The notes under the pieces were generated by a model. The model was not told the origin of the DNA and searched no databases. It was given only the letters and a program-made list of their open reading frames with translations. Below are positions 50,877 through 63,177 of a stretch of DNA of 64,000 nt, one piece after another. A program made the translations under genes and the position numbers. Source of the stretch: Bathynomus jamesi (Eukaryota > Arthropoda > Malacostraca > Isopoda > Cirolanidae); the NCBI GenBank assembly GCA_023014485.1, contig JAJOZX010006141.1, positions 1-64,000 on the forward strand, read 5' to 3'. Position 1 is the stretch's first letter, and each line of letters opens with the position of its first letter.

Positions 50877-50880
<4 letters not shown>

Positions 50881-51261
50881 GAAAAAAAGAAACTTCATTC
50901 TCTATACATCATTAGTTATATTGTTTCCTACCTATTGTCTACTGATACCTATCAACCTATCAGTCCATATTTTACGCGTCTCTATATTACGCACACAACC
51001 CATTGGATTATGTACATGTAAAATACGTCCACATATATTTTTTTTTATTATTATTTTTTTTAAGTGCGTTCAACATTCAAGGCGTTCATTAGGCTTACAG
51101 TAATTAAATGCTCAAATTCGCGAATCAGCAGAACCGAACGTTTCTAAGATAAACAACATCTTTCGCTCGGATCCAAATCTATAACATATAATGTAATATA
51201 ACATATTATGTTGTATATAAATTATCATGTCATGTCTCATGTACTTGTGTTGTACTAATAA

Positions 51262-51370
51262 CCATATATAATAACCATATATAATCTGACCATATAATCT
51301 GACCATATAATCTAACCATATAATCTAACCATATAATCTAACCATATAATCTAACAATATATATATATAT
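51262..51370 (+). repeat. ACCATATAATCTAA tandem repeat plus (TA)n in B LTR
   Basis: A 14-bp motif is repeated about six times and runs into an alternating TA stretch. Equivalent tracts lie at 56605-56725 and 63556-63672, with one or two copies gained or lost. No counterpart exists in A LTRs. Confidence 0.85.
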
Positions 51371-52073
51371 ATAAAAACACTGTAAGAATGGTAACGACGT
51401 AATGTACTTCAATGAAACTATAATTGAATGTAATGACTTTATATATAATGTAAGAATGTACTTTAATCGAACTGTAAGGGACAATCATAAGCGAATGGGA
51501 AGTAATCCATAATCGCAATCATAATTGTAAGAAACCCAAACAAAAATGATATCGCCTTCAGAAATGAAGACGTGGCAAAAAAAAAGATTAGTTTTTATCT
51601 TTATTTATTTTTTTTATTTTTATTTGGAAACTTTCAAACACCTGATCGTGTTTAAAAGGGGGGAAACTTAACCTCCAACTGCCATCCCCCAACATTCAGG
51701 CATATTTTATACATGTATTTGTAAAATGAAGAACACTTCATTACGAGACTCTGCCTTGGTCACTGCTAAGAGACTCCCCTGGGTAGCAGCCTCGCTGCGG
51801 GGAGGGAGGTCGAACCTCTACCCCTGTAAATTCAGAGCAGTAATTGTATATTTTTAAGAAGTAAATTTACAGTAAGAGAAACTTTTTATTTTCCCCCTCG
51901 AGTTGGGCTATCGTCAGAGGAACTTAGTAAAGTCGAAAAGTTATAAAGTATCAGAGAAAGAATTAGAAAATTATAGAAGAAAAGTATCAGAAGAAATATC
52001 CGTTGCTTGCCTCCCTAACTAGAACCCCCTTCGAATCCGAACCGACAAAGGGCCATAAAGGGGGGTTAACAGC

Positions 52074-52091
52074 TGGCGACCCTTTACCAGG
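52074..52091 (+). other. Primer-binding site of family B
   Basis: TGGCGACCCTTTACCAGG begins two bases after the LTR end (AACA-GC). It is the same as the A site except for CTTTACC in place of CTGCACC. It also resembles the extra TGGCGACCCTTTGCCC motif found inside the A LTR. Confidence 0.68.
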
Positions 52092-52092
52092 A

Positions 52093-52213
52093 TAAGAAGA
52101 AGATTTATAAAAGAAGATTTATAAAAGAAGAAGATTTATAAAAGAAGAAGATTTATAAAAGAAGAAGATTTATAAAAGAAGACTTATAAAAGAAGATTTA
52201 TAAAAGAAGATTT
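52093..52213 (+). repeat. GAAGAAGATTTATAAAA minisatellite
   Basis: About seven copies of a 15-18 bp motif follow the PBS, in the same place as the related A motif but with a different consensus. Confidence 0.85.
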
Positions 52214-52511
52214 ATCAGGATAAAACCATTTGACCGGCGTGTCACGACTTCTAGTTCGTAACATCCACCCTTGACCGGTGTGTCACGACTCCAAGTTATT
52301 CACGCCTAGTTTTCATCCAAGAAGAAGTAGCCAACAAGACGTCTTCAGGACACTTCTCAAGGATTTCCCCATAGAAAATTTTGTTAAGTACATTTGTTTT
52401 CTTAAGTAATTTATAAACACTTGAAAAGTCAGTATTATTAACAGTTAATAATGAGTATTAAGTCAGAATTTACAAGAAACACAGTGAACACTTCAGACAC
52501 TAGTGATACAT

Positions 52512-52848
52512 TTTCCTTAGTGTAACAGAGAGTTAATTGTAACAGAGTTAATTGTAACAGAGAGTTAATTGTAACAGAGTTAATTTCAAAAGAGAGTTAA
52601 TTGTAACAGAGTTAATTTCAAGAGAGAGTTAATTTCAAGAGAGAGTTAATTTCAAGAGAGAGTTAATTTCAAGAGAGAGTTAATTTCAAGAGAGAGTTAA
52701 TTTCAAGAGAGAGTTAATTTCAAGAGAGAGTTAATTTCAAGAGAGAGTTAATTTCAAGAGAGAGTTAATTTCAAAGGAGAGTTAATTTCAAAAGAGAGTT
52801 AATTTCAAAAGAGAGTTAATTTCAAAAGAGAGTTAATTGCAGAGTTAT
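52512..52848 (+). repeat. 17-bp minisatellite AGAGAGTTAATTTCAAG
   Basis: Close to twenty tandem copies. The 5' copies read AATTGTAACAG and the later ones AATTTCAAGAG. Homologous to the shorter 16-bp array of family A. Confidence 0.9.
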
Positions 52849-53045
52849 TTTCACTGTTATATTCAGTATAGAATAATTTTATTTTATGTATCAAACATAA
52901 TAGTATCGTACCTTAGTGTACATTAGAGTGAAATGTCGTTTACACTTTATATTTTTGTTTGCAAATTTTTTTCAATTACGGAATTGAATTGACTTGCAAA
53001 TTAAGAGAGAGTGTGTTTATAGAGAGTTTATAGATTTAGAGAGAT

Positions 53046-53290
53046 ATTTGAAGTCAGTTTTAGTTGCAAAGAAGTTGCAAAGAAGTTTTGAAGTCAGTTT
53101 TAGTTGCAAAGAAGTTGCAAAGAAGTTTTGAAGTCAGTTTTAGTTGCAAAGAAGTTGCAAAGAAGTTTTGAAGTCAGTTTTAGTTGCAAAGAAGTTGCAA
53201 GTCAGTTTTAAAGTCAGTTTTCGTTGCAAATAAGTTGCAAGTCAGTTTTGAAGTCAGTTTTCGTTGCAAATAAGTTGCAAATCAGTTTTC
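53046..53290 (+). repeat. 40-bp repeat GAAGTCAGTTTTAGTTGCAAA
   Basis: About six copies, the last two shortened. The family A counterpart is only a couple of GAAGTCAGTTTT motifs. Confidence 0.88.
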
Positions 53291-53329
53291 AGTTGGTTGC
53301 ATCCAAAAGGGATAACCAAACCCCAGAGA

Positions 53330-53915
53330 TTTATAAAGATACTTGACAAGCGTTCAAGTTAGATAGTTAAGTTTCAAGAAATACTTGACAAGAGGTCAAG
53401 TCAGAAGGTTGCGCCAAAAGGGACAACCGCCCCAGAGATTTATAGAAATACTTGACAAGAGGTAAAGTCAGAAGGTTGCGCCAAGATGGACAACCGCCCC
53501 AGAGATTTATAGAAATACTTGACAAGAGGTCAAGTCAGAAGGTTGCGCCAAGATGGACAACCGCCCCAGAGATTTATAGAAATACTTGACAAGAGGTCAA
53601 GTCAGAAGGTCGCGCCAAAAGGGACAACCGCCCCAGAGATTTATAGAAATACTTGATAAGAGGTCAAGTCAGAAGGTTGCGCCAAAAGGGACAACCGCCC
53701 CAGAGATTTGTAGAAATACTTGATAAGAGGTCAAGTCAGAAGGTTGCGCCAAAAGGGACAACCGCCCCAGAGATTTATAGAAATACTTGATAAGAGGTCA
53801 AGTCAATAGTTGCGCCAAAAGGGACAACCGCCCCAGAGATATATAGAAATACTTGATAAGAGGTCAAGTCAATAGGTTGCATCCAAGAGGGACAACCGCC
53901 CCAGTTTTGAAGAAG
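53330..53915 (+). repeat. 67-bp tandem repeat with GGTTGCGCCAAAAGGGACAACCG
   Basis: GCGCC recurs every 67 bp (53411, 53478, 53545 and onward), about eight copies. The core contains the imperfect inverted repeat GGTTGCGCC...GGACAACC. Family A has this unit once (8483), so it was amplified in B. Confidence 0.9.
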
Positions 53916-54269
53916 CCAGTTTTTAAGAAGTCAGTTTTTAAGTCCCAAGTCATTTCAATGCAGTCAATTGAATTCAACTTTTTCTTTGTAAGTTAAGAGA
54001 ATTTAATTTAAGAAAATGTAATTTAAGAATTTAATTCAACCTTTTTTTGTGTTGTAAAGAGAACCTTTCTTTGTTTTGTTGTAAGAGGGAAATGGACCGA
54101 TTTGTCTTTTCTTTTTTATGCCATTGTTGCGTATAAAAATATATAGGTAAAATGACATATTTTATTGTTGGCAACCAAAACCGTTTTTACAAATGTTGGT
54201 AACGAGTTTTATAATTATTGCGATTATATGATGACAGAAATAGTGTAATAATTAATCGCTCATGTACCT

Positions 54270-54780
54270 AATTTATCTTGCTCTGTATGGTCGGGAAATT
54301 TACCCGTAGGACCGCACACCCTAAATTTCAGTTGTGTTTATTCTTTTTTGTCATTTAATTTTAATAAAACTTCTACACAATAAAACATATGTATTTATCA
54401 TATGCAAACAAGTTTTCAGACTAAAATATCAAATAATTCAAATTCTATCAACATTCAACGAAAGAGTATGATTTTTCTACTTAACATGCAAAAAAATTAT
54501 TAAACCTTTTTAATATTTTTTTTAGTATATAAAAAATAATTTTTTATGTAAAATTTACCTGAAATTATTAAAAGAAAAGATTGTTCGAAATGCTTTCCTT
54601 CCATTTCAATAACACTTTTTATTCTTGGCCGAAACTCATCTAAGGTTCGATTTACTTTATTTTTAATAATATTATAAAATTATGTTTAGCTCATTAAAAT
54701 GCATAAATTGATTTATATTTTTAATTTGTATTCTTAACTTTCTTAATTCAATTATCGTACCGATACTTCTGGTTAATGTT
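54270..54780 (+). other. B-specific internal segment
   Basis: AT-rich stretch between regions that align with family A. No terminal repeats, target duplication or credible reading frame was recognised, so its origin is unknown. Confidence 0.5.
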
Positions 54781-55750
54781 TATATAGTTCATATATAGCT
54801 AGGAATGTTACTAGTCGAATTTAATTCCATCTTCAAAAATTCAATTTTTAAACCGTGAGATTTACTTTCATCAATTGTAAGTCCTCTAAGTACATTTCTT
54901 TTTATTACCTTAATACGTGTAACTGATTTAATTAAATACTTAAATACTACCTTGAACTTAAAGGATTTTATGATAATAATGATAATAATAACAACAATAC
55001 TTGACTCAAAAGATTTTATAACCCTAAAACCCATCTTAAATTATTATACATTATTTTAAACTTTGTTAATTCAAAAACCTTCCAAATCTCTACACATACA
55101 CACGCATGTATGCACACTATATATACTATATACAAACCTTATTCTAAAATCATTCGATATCACAAACTATTTCATAGCGTGTAGGTGCTAACTCTGCTAT
55201 TTATATAGTCCTAAGCCTTTTTGCTTACTATATATAAATTTTTGCTTAGGCATTTATTCAGTTAATTTAAGAATCCTCTCCGCTAGTCTGTCCCTCAAAG
55301 TTATGATACACACTTTGTATCTAATACACACAAATACACACTAGACCACAGGTCTATACATCATCCATTACGTAATTCGATTTTTTACCTACAATAGTCA
55401 ATAAAATTAGTTATAGACTGCACGATCAGGGTAACTTTGGAAAATAATTTATATTTTTTTCCTTTTACCTACTATTCATTATGTACATAATTTTTTCCCA
55501 CAGAAAATAAAAATTTTGTAAAAAAAAATTTAACAATATCATTCTTTGTCTAGCGTAATTGTTTGTCTAAAATTGAAGTATTAATCTTTGAATTTTTTAT
55601 ATTATATAATAACTCACTTGCTCTGTATAAAAATTTGTAATGTAAAGAAAAAAATTCGTCATCTAACTTGAAGTAGTTAGGATGTTATTTTCTCATTTGT
55701 ATTGTATTAATAGTACCCTATTAGATTATTGTATAAATATCGTTTTTTTT

Positions 55751-55765
55751 AAAAGGGGAGAGCAA
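55751..55765 (+). promoter_or_regulatory. Polypurine tract of family B
   Basis: AAAAGGGGAGAGCAA is directly 5' of the 3' LTR start TGTAAAAATG and is preceded by a T run. The position fits the plus-strand primer of an LTR element. Confidence 0.7.
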
Positions 55766-56187
55766 TGTAAAAATGAAATGAATGATCAATATTCATTTTT
55801 TACATAAGAACCAAAATCGCTTAACGCGAGTTTGGATAGTAATTTTACTTGTGGCTACCTATTCTTGATCGTGTCAAAACCCTACGATCTACCATACCAT
55901 ATGGTTTAGTCGTCTCCATTTTTATTTGTTATAGAAGTTAATTAATTAATTGTGATTGTCTTGAATCTCACCCTCGTCCCTAGATTATGCATACACATTG
56001 CATATAACTCTTTGCCTCTAATTCGTTCTTGTAAATCTTCCTAATAATGATTTGTATTATACGTACAAAATTTAATAACTATGACGTCATAAAGTAACTT
56101 AATTCTCTTCACGTTTTCCATACCTTGAACACTGAATCACGTGTTTAGTATTTGGACATCTTCCGTATTGAATGTATGGTAAATTCC

Positions 56188-56224
<37 letters not shown>

Positions 56225-57427
56225 GAAAAAAAAAGAAACTTCATTCTCTATACATCATTAGTTATGTTGTTTCCTACCTATTGTCTACTGATACCTATCA
56301 ACCTATCAGTCCATATTTTACGCGTCTCTATATTACGCACACAACCCATTGGATTATGTACATGTAAAATACGTCCACAATATTTTTTTTTATATTATTT
56401 TTTTTAAGTGCGTTCAACCTTCAAGGCGTTCATTAGGCTTACAGTAATTAAATGCTCAAATTCGCGAATCAGCAGAACCGAACGTTTCTAAGATAAACAA
56501 CATCTTTCGCTCGGATCCAAATCTATAACATATAATGTAATATAACATATTATGTTGTATATAAATTATCTTGTCATGTCTCATGTACTTGTGTTGTACT
56601 AATAACCATATATATAATAACCATATATAATCTGACCATATAATCTGACCATATAATCTAACCATATAATCTAACCATATAATCTAACCATATAATCTAA
56701 CCATATATATATATATTATATATAAAAACACTGTAAGAATGGTAACGACGTAATGTACTTCAATGAAACTATAATTGAATGTAATGACTTTATATATAAT
56801 GTAAGAATGTACTTTAATCGAACTGTAAGGGACAATCATAAGCGAATGGGAAGTAATCCATAATCGCAATCATAATTGTAATAAACCCAAACAAAAATGA
56901 TATCGCCTTCAGAAATGAAGACGTGGCAAAAAAAAATAAGATTAGTTTTTATTTTTATTTATTTATTTTTTTTTTTATTTGGAAACTTTCAAACACCTGA
57001 TCGTGTTTAAAAGGCGGGAAACTTAACCTCCAACTGCCATCCCCCAACATTCAGGCATATTTTATACATGTATTTGTAAAATGAAGAACACTTCATTACG
57101 AGACTCTGCCTTGGTCACTGCTAAGAGACTCCCCTGGTTAGCAGCCTCGCTGCGGGGAGGGAGGTCGAACCTCAACCCCTGTAAATTCAGAGCAGTAATT
57201 GTATATTTTTAAGAAGTAAATTTACAGTAAGAGAAACTTTTTATTTTCCCCCTCGAGTTGGGCTATCGTCAGAGGAACTTAGTAAAGTCGAAAAGTTATA
57301 AAGTATTAGAGAAAGAATTAGAAAATTATAGAAGAAAAGTATCAGAAGAAATATCCGTTGCTTGCCTCCCTAACAAGAACCCCCTTCGAATCCGAACCGA
57401 CAAAGGGCCATAAAGGGGGGGTTAACA
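55766..57427 (+). repeat. Family B 3' LTR
   Basis: This 1662-bp LTR matches the 5' LTR throughout, including microsatellite, 14-bp repeats and hairpins. It has private changes such as GAATCTCACC, CTCTTTGCC and CCTCAACCCC. It ends GTTAACA followed by the TGTA duplication and then the rest of A LTR 9. Confidence 0.88.
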
Positions 57428-59019
57428 TGTATTCTTTTTACGTTTTATTTTCTTTTATTATTTCACCTCTCGCAAGTTGTTTATTATTGCTGAGACGAAG
57501 GTTCGAATTCCGATTACGTCGTCAAAAGCGAGCCTCTGAATTCGAATTCTTCTCTCTTGCCTCTGCTACCAATTTATAACGTTAAGATGTGATGTTATAT
57601 TATAATATACCATATTGTTCCCTGCCAGGCTACTGGTTATTATCTACTTAGGCACATAGTTATCCACCTTCTCATTACCTGTACTTACTACTTCTACCTA
57701 ATTGTCATTCAAATTCCGTTACTTATGTGTTACGTTATCATTAATGTCCGTGTACTTTCAAATGAAAAGTACACCGTATTGTTTCTCCGCTTTCCTCAGC
57801 TGGCTAATTAGACTTTCAAACTATAATAACCAACCATTCTTCTAATAATATTTGACATAATTTGGCGTAATTATTGTTAACTATAAATATATAACATTGT
57901 TGTTAATCCCCTGTAAATTATAGAACAACGGAGAACTCTCCATTATTTTAAATTGTATTACCTATTCAGATTACTTCAGTATTAAATATGTCAATTACAA
58001 ATTGCCAAATTGTAATTAACTGTAATACTTTAATTTAATATAACGTAATGTACTTTAATGAAACTGTAATTAATAATAACTTGTAATGTACTTCATTGAA
58101 ACTGTAATTAAATGTAATGATTTAATTTATAATGTAAGAATGTACTTTAATAGACTGTACTGAACAATCATAAGCGAATGTGAAGTAATCCATAATTGTA
58201 ATCGTAATTGTAATGAACCAAAATTAATACGTACTCAGTCGTGTACTTAATTTGTACTTATGTGTACTATTACGAAATGATATCGCCTTCATAAATGTAG
58301 ACTCGGCGAAAAATACAAATTAGTTTTATTTTTATTTTTTTTATTATTTTTAGTTAAAATCTTTCAAAAACATCTGATCATGTGTTTAAAAAGGGGGGAA
58401 ATTTAACCTTCAACTTCCTCCCCCAAAACATTTAAGTTTATATTATACATATACTTGTAAAAATTACGACACTTCTTCATTAGACTTCTTCATTAGACTT
58501 CTTGATTAAGTCACTTCATATTAGCACCTCATTAGGACTCCTTTGTTAGCAGCCTCGCTGCGGGGAGGGGGTAGAGGCCCCTTGCCTCAGTCTTTTTTAG
58601 ATTCCGGCCTGAGCCATGGTCGAAAGAGGTCGAACCTCTACCCTTGTAATTCAGAGCAGTACCTGTATATTTTTAAGAAGTAAATTACCGTAAGAGAAAC
58701 TTTTTATTTTTCCCTTCGACCCGTGCTCTCTTCAGAACTTAGTCAGAAAAGTCGATAATTTTAGTATCAGAGAAAGTATCAGAGTATTATAAAAAGAGGA
58801 GAATTAAAAATTGGCGACCCTTTGCCCAAATTAAGAGACAACCCAAGCACCATAGAAGATATTGGCATAACAGTCTGGCGAGTCTGTAGCCAAGAGTTTA
58901 ACAGAGTGGCGACCGAAAAGAATTAGAATGTTATAGAAGAAATATCCGTTGCTTGCCTCCTAACTAGAACCCCCGTCGATCCGAACCGACTCCAGGGACA
59001 TAGAAGAAGGAGGGTAACA
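57428..59019 (+). repeat. Family A LTR 9, 3' part
   Basis: Resumes at the second TGTA copy and continues the A LTR without loss through to GGGTAACA. It includes both hairpins and the extra TGGCGACC motifs. An apparent in-frame open frame crossing the junction from B (57358-57579) is accidental. Confidence 0.87.
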
Positions 59020-62000
59020 AGTGGCGACCCTGCACCAGGATAAAAAGATTATTTTAAGAAGAAGATTATTTTAAGAAGATTATTTTAAGAAGAAGAAGAT
59101 TTTAACAAGAGGATTTTAAGAAGAGGCCACTCTTTGGCCAAGATAGAAATTACCCTGTATCAGGATAAAACCATTTGACCGGCGTGTCACGACTTCTAGT
59201 TCGTAACATCCACCCTTGAACCGGTGTGTCACGACTCCAAGTTCTCCACGCCTAGTTTTCATCCAAGAAGAAGTAGCCAGCAAGACGTCTTCAGGACACG
59301 TCTCTGAGGATTTCGCCCGTGGAAAATTTTGTTAAGTACAGAGTTGGTTTTTTAGTAATTTATAAACATTTGAAGTCACTATTATTAACAGTTAATAATG
59401 AGTATCAAACCAGAATTTAACACAAAACACAGTGAACACTTCAGACACCAGTGATACATTTGTTTTTATTGAAACAGTAATTTTAAAAGAGAGTTAATTT
59501 CAAAGAGAGTTAATTTCAAAGAGTTAATTTCAAAGAGAGTTAATTTCAAAGAGAGTTAATTTCAAAGAGAGTTAATTTCAAAGAGAGTTAATTTCAAGAG
59601 AGTTATTTTCACTGTTATATTCAGTATAGAATAATTTTATTTTATGTACCTTCCCGTACATAGAATGAAATATTGTTACATTTTTTTTATTTTTTGTTTG
59701 CAAATTTTTTTCAATTACTGAATTGAATTGACTTGCAAATTAAGAAAGAGAGAGTTTATAGAGAGTTTATAGATTTAGAGAGATACTTGAAGTAATTTTG
59801 AAGTCATTTTTTTGAAATCATTTTTTGAAGTCAGTTTTTGAAGTCAGTTTTTGAAGACAGAAGGTTGCACCAAGAGGGTCAACCAAAACAGAGGTTAATC
59901 GTCTCCACTTGATAAAGATCGAGTGCAGTCATTTTCCATTTTCAGTTAATTTCAAGTTAGTTTAAGTTATAGAGATACTTGATTGCATTTCAAGTAAGTC
60001 GGTTGCACCAAGAGGGTCAACCAAAACAGAGGTTAATCGTCTCCACTTGAATAGAGATCAAGTGCAGTCATTTTCCATTTTCAGTTAATTTCAAGTTAGT
60101 TTCAGAATACTTGATAAGAGGTCAAGTCAGAAGGTTGCGCCAAGACGGGCAACCGCCCCAGAGATTTATAGAAATACTTGATAGAGTTCAAGTCAGAGAG
60201 TTTTATTTGAAGTCAGAGAGTTTTATTTGAAGTTAGAGAGTTTTATTTGAAGTCAGAGAGATTTATTCCAAGTCAGAGAGATTTATTCCAAGTCAGAGAG
60301 ATTTATTCCAAGTCAGAGAGATTTATTCCAAGTCATTTTTATTTCGAGTCCCAAGTCAGTTTTCAATCCAGTCAATTGAATTCAACCTTTTTTTTGTTCA
60401 AGAGAATTTAATTCAACCTTTTTTTTGTTGAAAAAGAGAATTAAATTCAACCTGAATTGACCCGTTTGTCTTTAGTTTAACTTTTTTTTTGTTTGTGAGA
60501 AGGAAATTGACCGATTTGTCTTTTCTTTTTCATGCATTGTTACGTATATAAATATATAGTCATGTAATTTATTATTTGTAACAAAACCGTTTTTACAATT
60601 GTTTGTAATGACTTTGATAATCATTGTAATGTATACGTGATAATAATAGTTGTGTAATAATTAATTAATCGATCTTGTCCCAATGACTCCTTTTAAATTA
60701 CTATGCTGAGGAACATGCCGTCCCTCCGTTTTGTTTCAACTTTTTTTAATTTTTGTTCTAAGTAGTGTGACAAGCAATCTTTTTTTAAAGAGCAAAGTGC
60801 TCACGAAAGACTTATTGTCAAATTCAGACTTATATCCCCCGCTTAGTCACTCAATTCCCCCGAATGTAGTACTCAAACTTTTTATTTTATTTTATTTTAA
60901 CACCCCCAACCCCAGTTGAACCGTGTCAACCAGAGAAATGGTTCAACCATGGTTAATTCCTCTTTAGTACTATGGAACATAACCTCCATTTATGTTAAGT
61001 TGTGTTTTTTTATTTTTAAGAATACTACAGTATATGGCTATGAATTTTAGTAGTCGAAATTAATTGTGTGTCAAAATTCAATTTTAAAACCGTGAGATCT
61101 ACTTTCATTAACTGTAAGGTCCTCTAAGTTCGTTTTTTTAATTACCTTATACGTGTAACTGATTAATTTGTAAAATCTATAATCCTAATTGAATTTTATT
61201 ACTTTTGACACATTCGAATTCATTTACGTTCCGTCCCTCCAGTCACTTTTGCATTAAAACTCGTATGCAAACATCATCATAATAATACATCATAATTATT
61301 GCTTACTATATATAAATTCTCGCTCATGCATTTATACAGTTAATTTAACAATCCTCTCAGCTAATCTGTGTCTCGAAATTATAAAATACACACTTTGTAC
61401 CCAATAAACATAAATACACCTTTGACCACAGGTCTATACATCATCCACTACGTAATTCGATTTGTACCTACAACAGTCAATAAAAATGCATGTATGCACA
61501 CTATATATACTATATACATACAAACCTTATGCTAAAATCATTGAATATTCAGTTACTTGAACAATCCTATCAGCTAATCTGTCCCTCGAAATTGTAAAAT
61601 ACACACTTTGCACCTAATACACCCAAATACACACTAGACCACAGGTCTATACATCATCCATTACGTAATTCGATTTTTTACCTACAATAGTCAATAAAAT
61701 TAGTTTATCAATTGTACTATCATGGAAGCCTCGAAAAATCCATGAACTTTAAAATTTATGTTTTTCCCTTTTACCTATTCATTATGAATGTAATTTATCC
61801 CACAGAAAAATAAAATTTGGTAAAAAATTTTAACCATATCATTGTTTGTCTAACTTAATTGTTTGTCTAAAATTAAAGTTTTAATCTTTGAATTTTTATA
61901 TTTTATAATAGCCCTCTAAGCGAGTGTCATGTTAAAAATTTGGATACTCTGCATTGTACTCAACTACCTGAACTCGTTCTGTATAAAACTTGTATTGTAA

Positions 62001-62114
62001 AAAAGAATGTCGTCATCTAACTTGAATTACTTACGATGTTATTTTCTCAATTGTATTATATTGTATTAATTGTATTATATTATTGTATTAATACCATTTT
62101 AGGGGGGGAAATAC
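59020..62114 (+). repeat. Family A internal region 9
   Basis: Complete and uninterrupted. It has the expanded 16-bp minisatellite (about 59488-59600) and the TCGAGTCCC segment. It lacks the GTGTC variant seen in units 6-8. Confidence 0.86.
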
Positions 62115-62721
62115 TGTAAAAAGTGAGCAATGAACAATTCCTACACCATCATTATATGGATTCATTGTCTTCATGAAGTACTTATGTTCTTATAGTTTTA
62201 TGTTTGAATGTTCATTTTTACATAAGAAACCAAAAATCGCCTAAGCGAGTTTTGGATAGAATTTCGATTTATACTTTATTCATTACTGTATTTCTCTAAT
62301 TCATCTTTTCTAATAATGACTTATACACTATGACGTCACAAAATAACTTTGTTCTCTTTACGTTTCCCATACTTTGTACACTGAATCACGTTCTTAGTAT
62401 TTGGACATCTTCCGTATTCAATGTATGGTAAATTATTTAGTAATAATGTTGTGGTGTTATGTAGTATAAATATCATTATTAACCATACTCATTATTCAAC
62501 CATACTCATTCTTACATTCATGTTCTTTCTTGACCGCTATCCTTATTAATTTTATTACTTATTCATTCATCTACCTATTGTCTACTTATGCCCTATCAAC
62601 TTATCAGTCTATGTTTACTCGTGTCTATATTACGCACACAACCTATTGTGTGACGAATGATATGTGTACACTACTGTGTGCAGCGTACATGTCTATTGAC
62701 GATCATGATTACGTACATGTA
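62115..62721 (+). repeat. Family A LTR 10, 5' part (interrupted by second B copy)
   Basis: The first 607 bp of the LTR stop at exactly the same base as LTR 9, after GTACATGTA. It shares the AATTATTTAG (62431) and CAGCGTAC variants with LTR 9, marking the two as duplicates. Confidence 0.87.
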
Positions 62722-63140
62722 TTTAAAAATGAAATGATGATCAATATTCATTTTTTACATAAGAACCAAAATCGCTTAACGCGAGTTTGGATAGTAATTT
62801 TACTTGTGGCTTCCTATTCTTGATCGTGTCAAAACCCTACGATCTACCATACCATATGGTTTAGTCGTATCCATTTTTATTTGTTATAGAAGTTAATTAA
62901 TTAATTGTGATTGTCTTGCATCTCACCCTCGTCCCTAGATTATGCATACACATTGCATATAACTCTGCCTCTAATTCGTTCTTGTCTATCTTCCTAATAA
63001 TGATTTGTATTATACATACAAAATTTAATAACTATGACGTCATAAAATAACTTAATTCTCTTCACGTTTTCCATACCTTGAACACTGAATCACGTGTTTA
63101 GTATTTGGACATCTTCCGTATTGAATGTATGGTAAATTCC

Positions 63141-63177
<37 letters not shown>

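Larger units (their letters stand above)
50424..52071 (+). repeat. Family B 5' LTR
   Basis: This 1648-bp LTR has TGT/ACA ends. It contains TGACGTCA (50738), a (TAA)n microsatellite (50845-50876), tandem ACCATATAATCTAA motifs (about 51262-51352), a (TA)n run and the hairpin pair (51786-51818). It differs from the 3' LTR at visible sites such as CGAATTTGG versus CGAGTTTGG, GGCTTCC versus GGCTACC and CGTATCC versus CGTCTCC. The pair is nonetheless clearly alike over its full length. Confidence 0.88.
52072..55765 (+). repeat. Family B internal region
   Basis: A 3694-bp non-coding region. In order it holds: PBS; purine-rich minisatellite; conserved leader (52217-52391); 17-bp, 40-bp and 67-bp minisatellites; a T-rich stretch similar to A (53960-54260); about 510 bp with no A counterpart (54270-54780); then sequence alignable to the 3' part of the A internal region. 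The longest open frames are short and unconvincing. Confidence 0.85.
50424..57427 (+). mobile_element. Family B LTR retrotransposon, non-coding, nested in A LTR 9
   Basis: This 7004-bp element begins TGTAAAAATG and ends GGTTAACA. It has two closely similar LTRs, a PBS-like site after the first and a polypurine tract before the second. It is flanked by the 4-bp duplication TGTA (50420-50423, 57428-57431), which occurs once at the empty site GTACATGTATTC in other A LTRs (for example near 5806-5811). It is a diverged relative of family A: ends, PBS, leader, hairpins and part of the 3' internal region align. The 3.7 kb internal region has no gag or pol reading frame and is dominated by four minisatellites. 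It must have moved using proteins from another element. Confidence 0.9.

Noticed and set aside
54789..56367. Short frames rich in isoleucine and asparagine (also 50828, 63125)
   Set aside because: They translate (TAA)n and AT-rich tracts, and no homology or codon signal is visible.
50425..57425. B block as the product of unequal crossing-over between A-type arrays
   Set aside because: The breakpoints are not at homologous positions. The block starts TG and ends CA, has two LTRs and is flanked by a 4-bp TGTA duplication of a site that is intact in other units, so insertion explains it better.
57358..57579. 73-residue frame spanning the B/A junction
   Set aside because: It joins the B LTR end to the accidental A LTR frame; a chance fusion with no ATG-initiated conserved protein.
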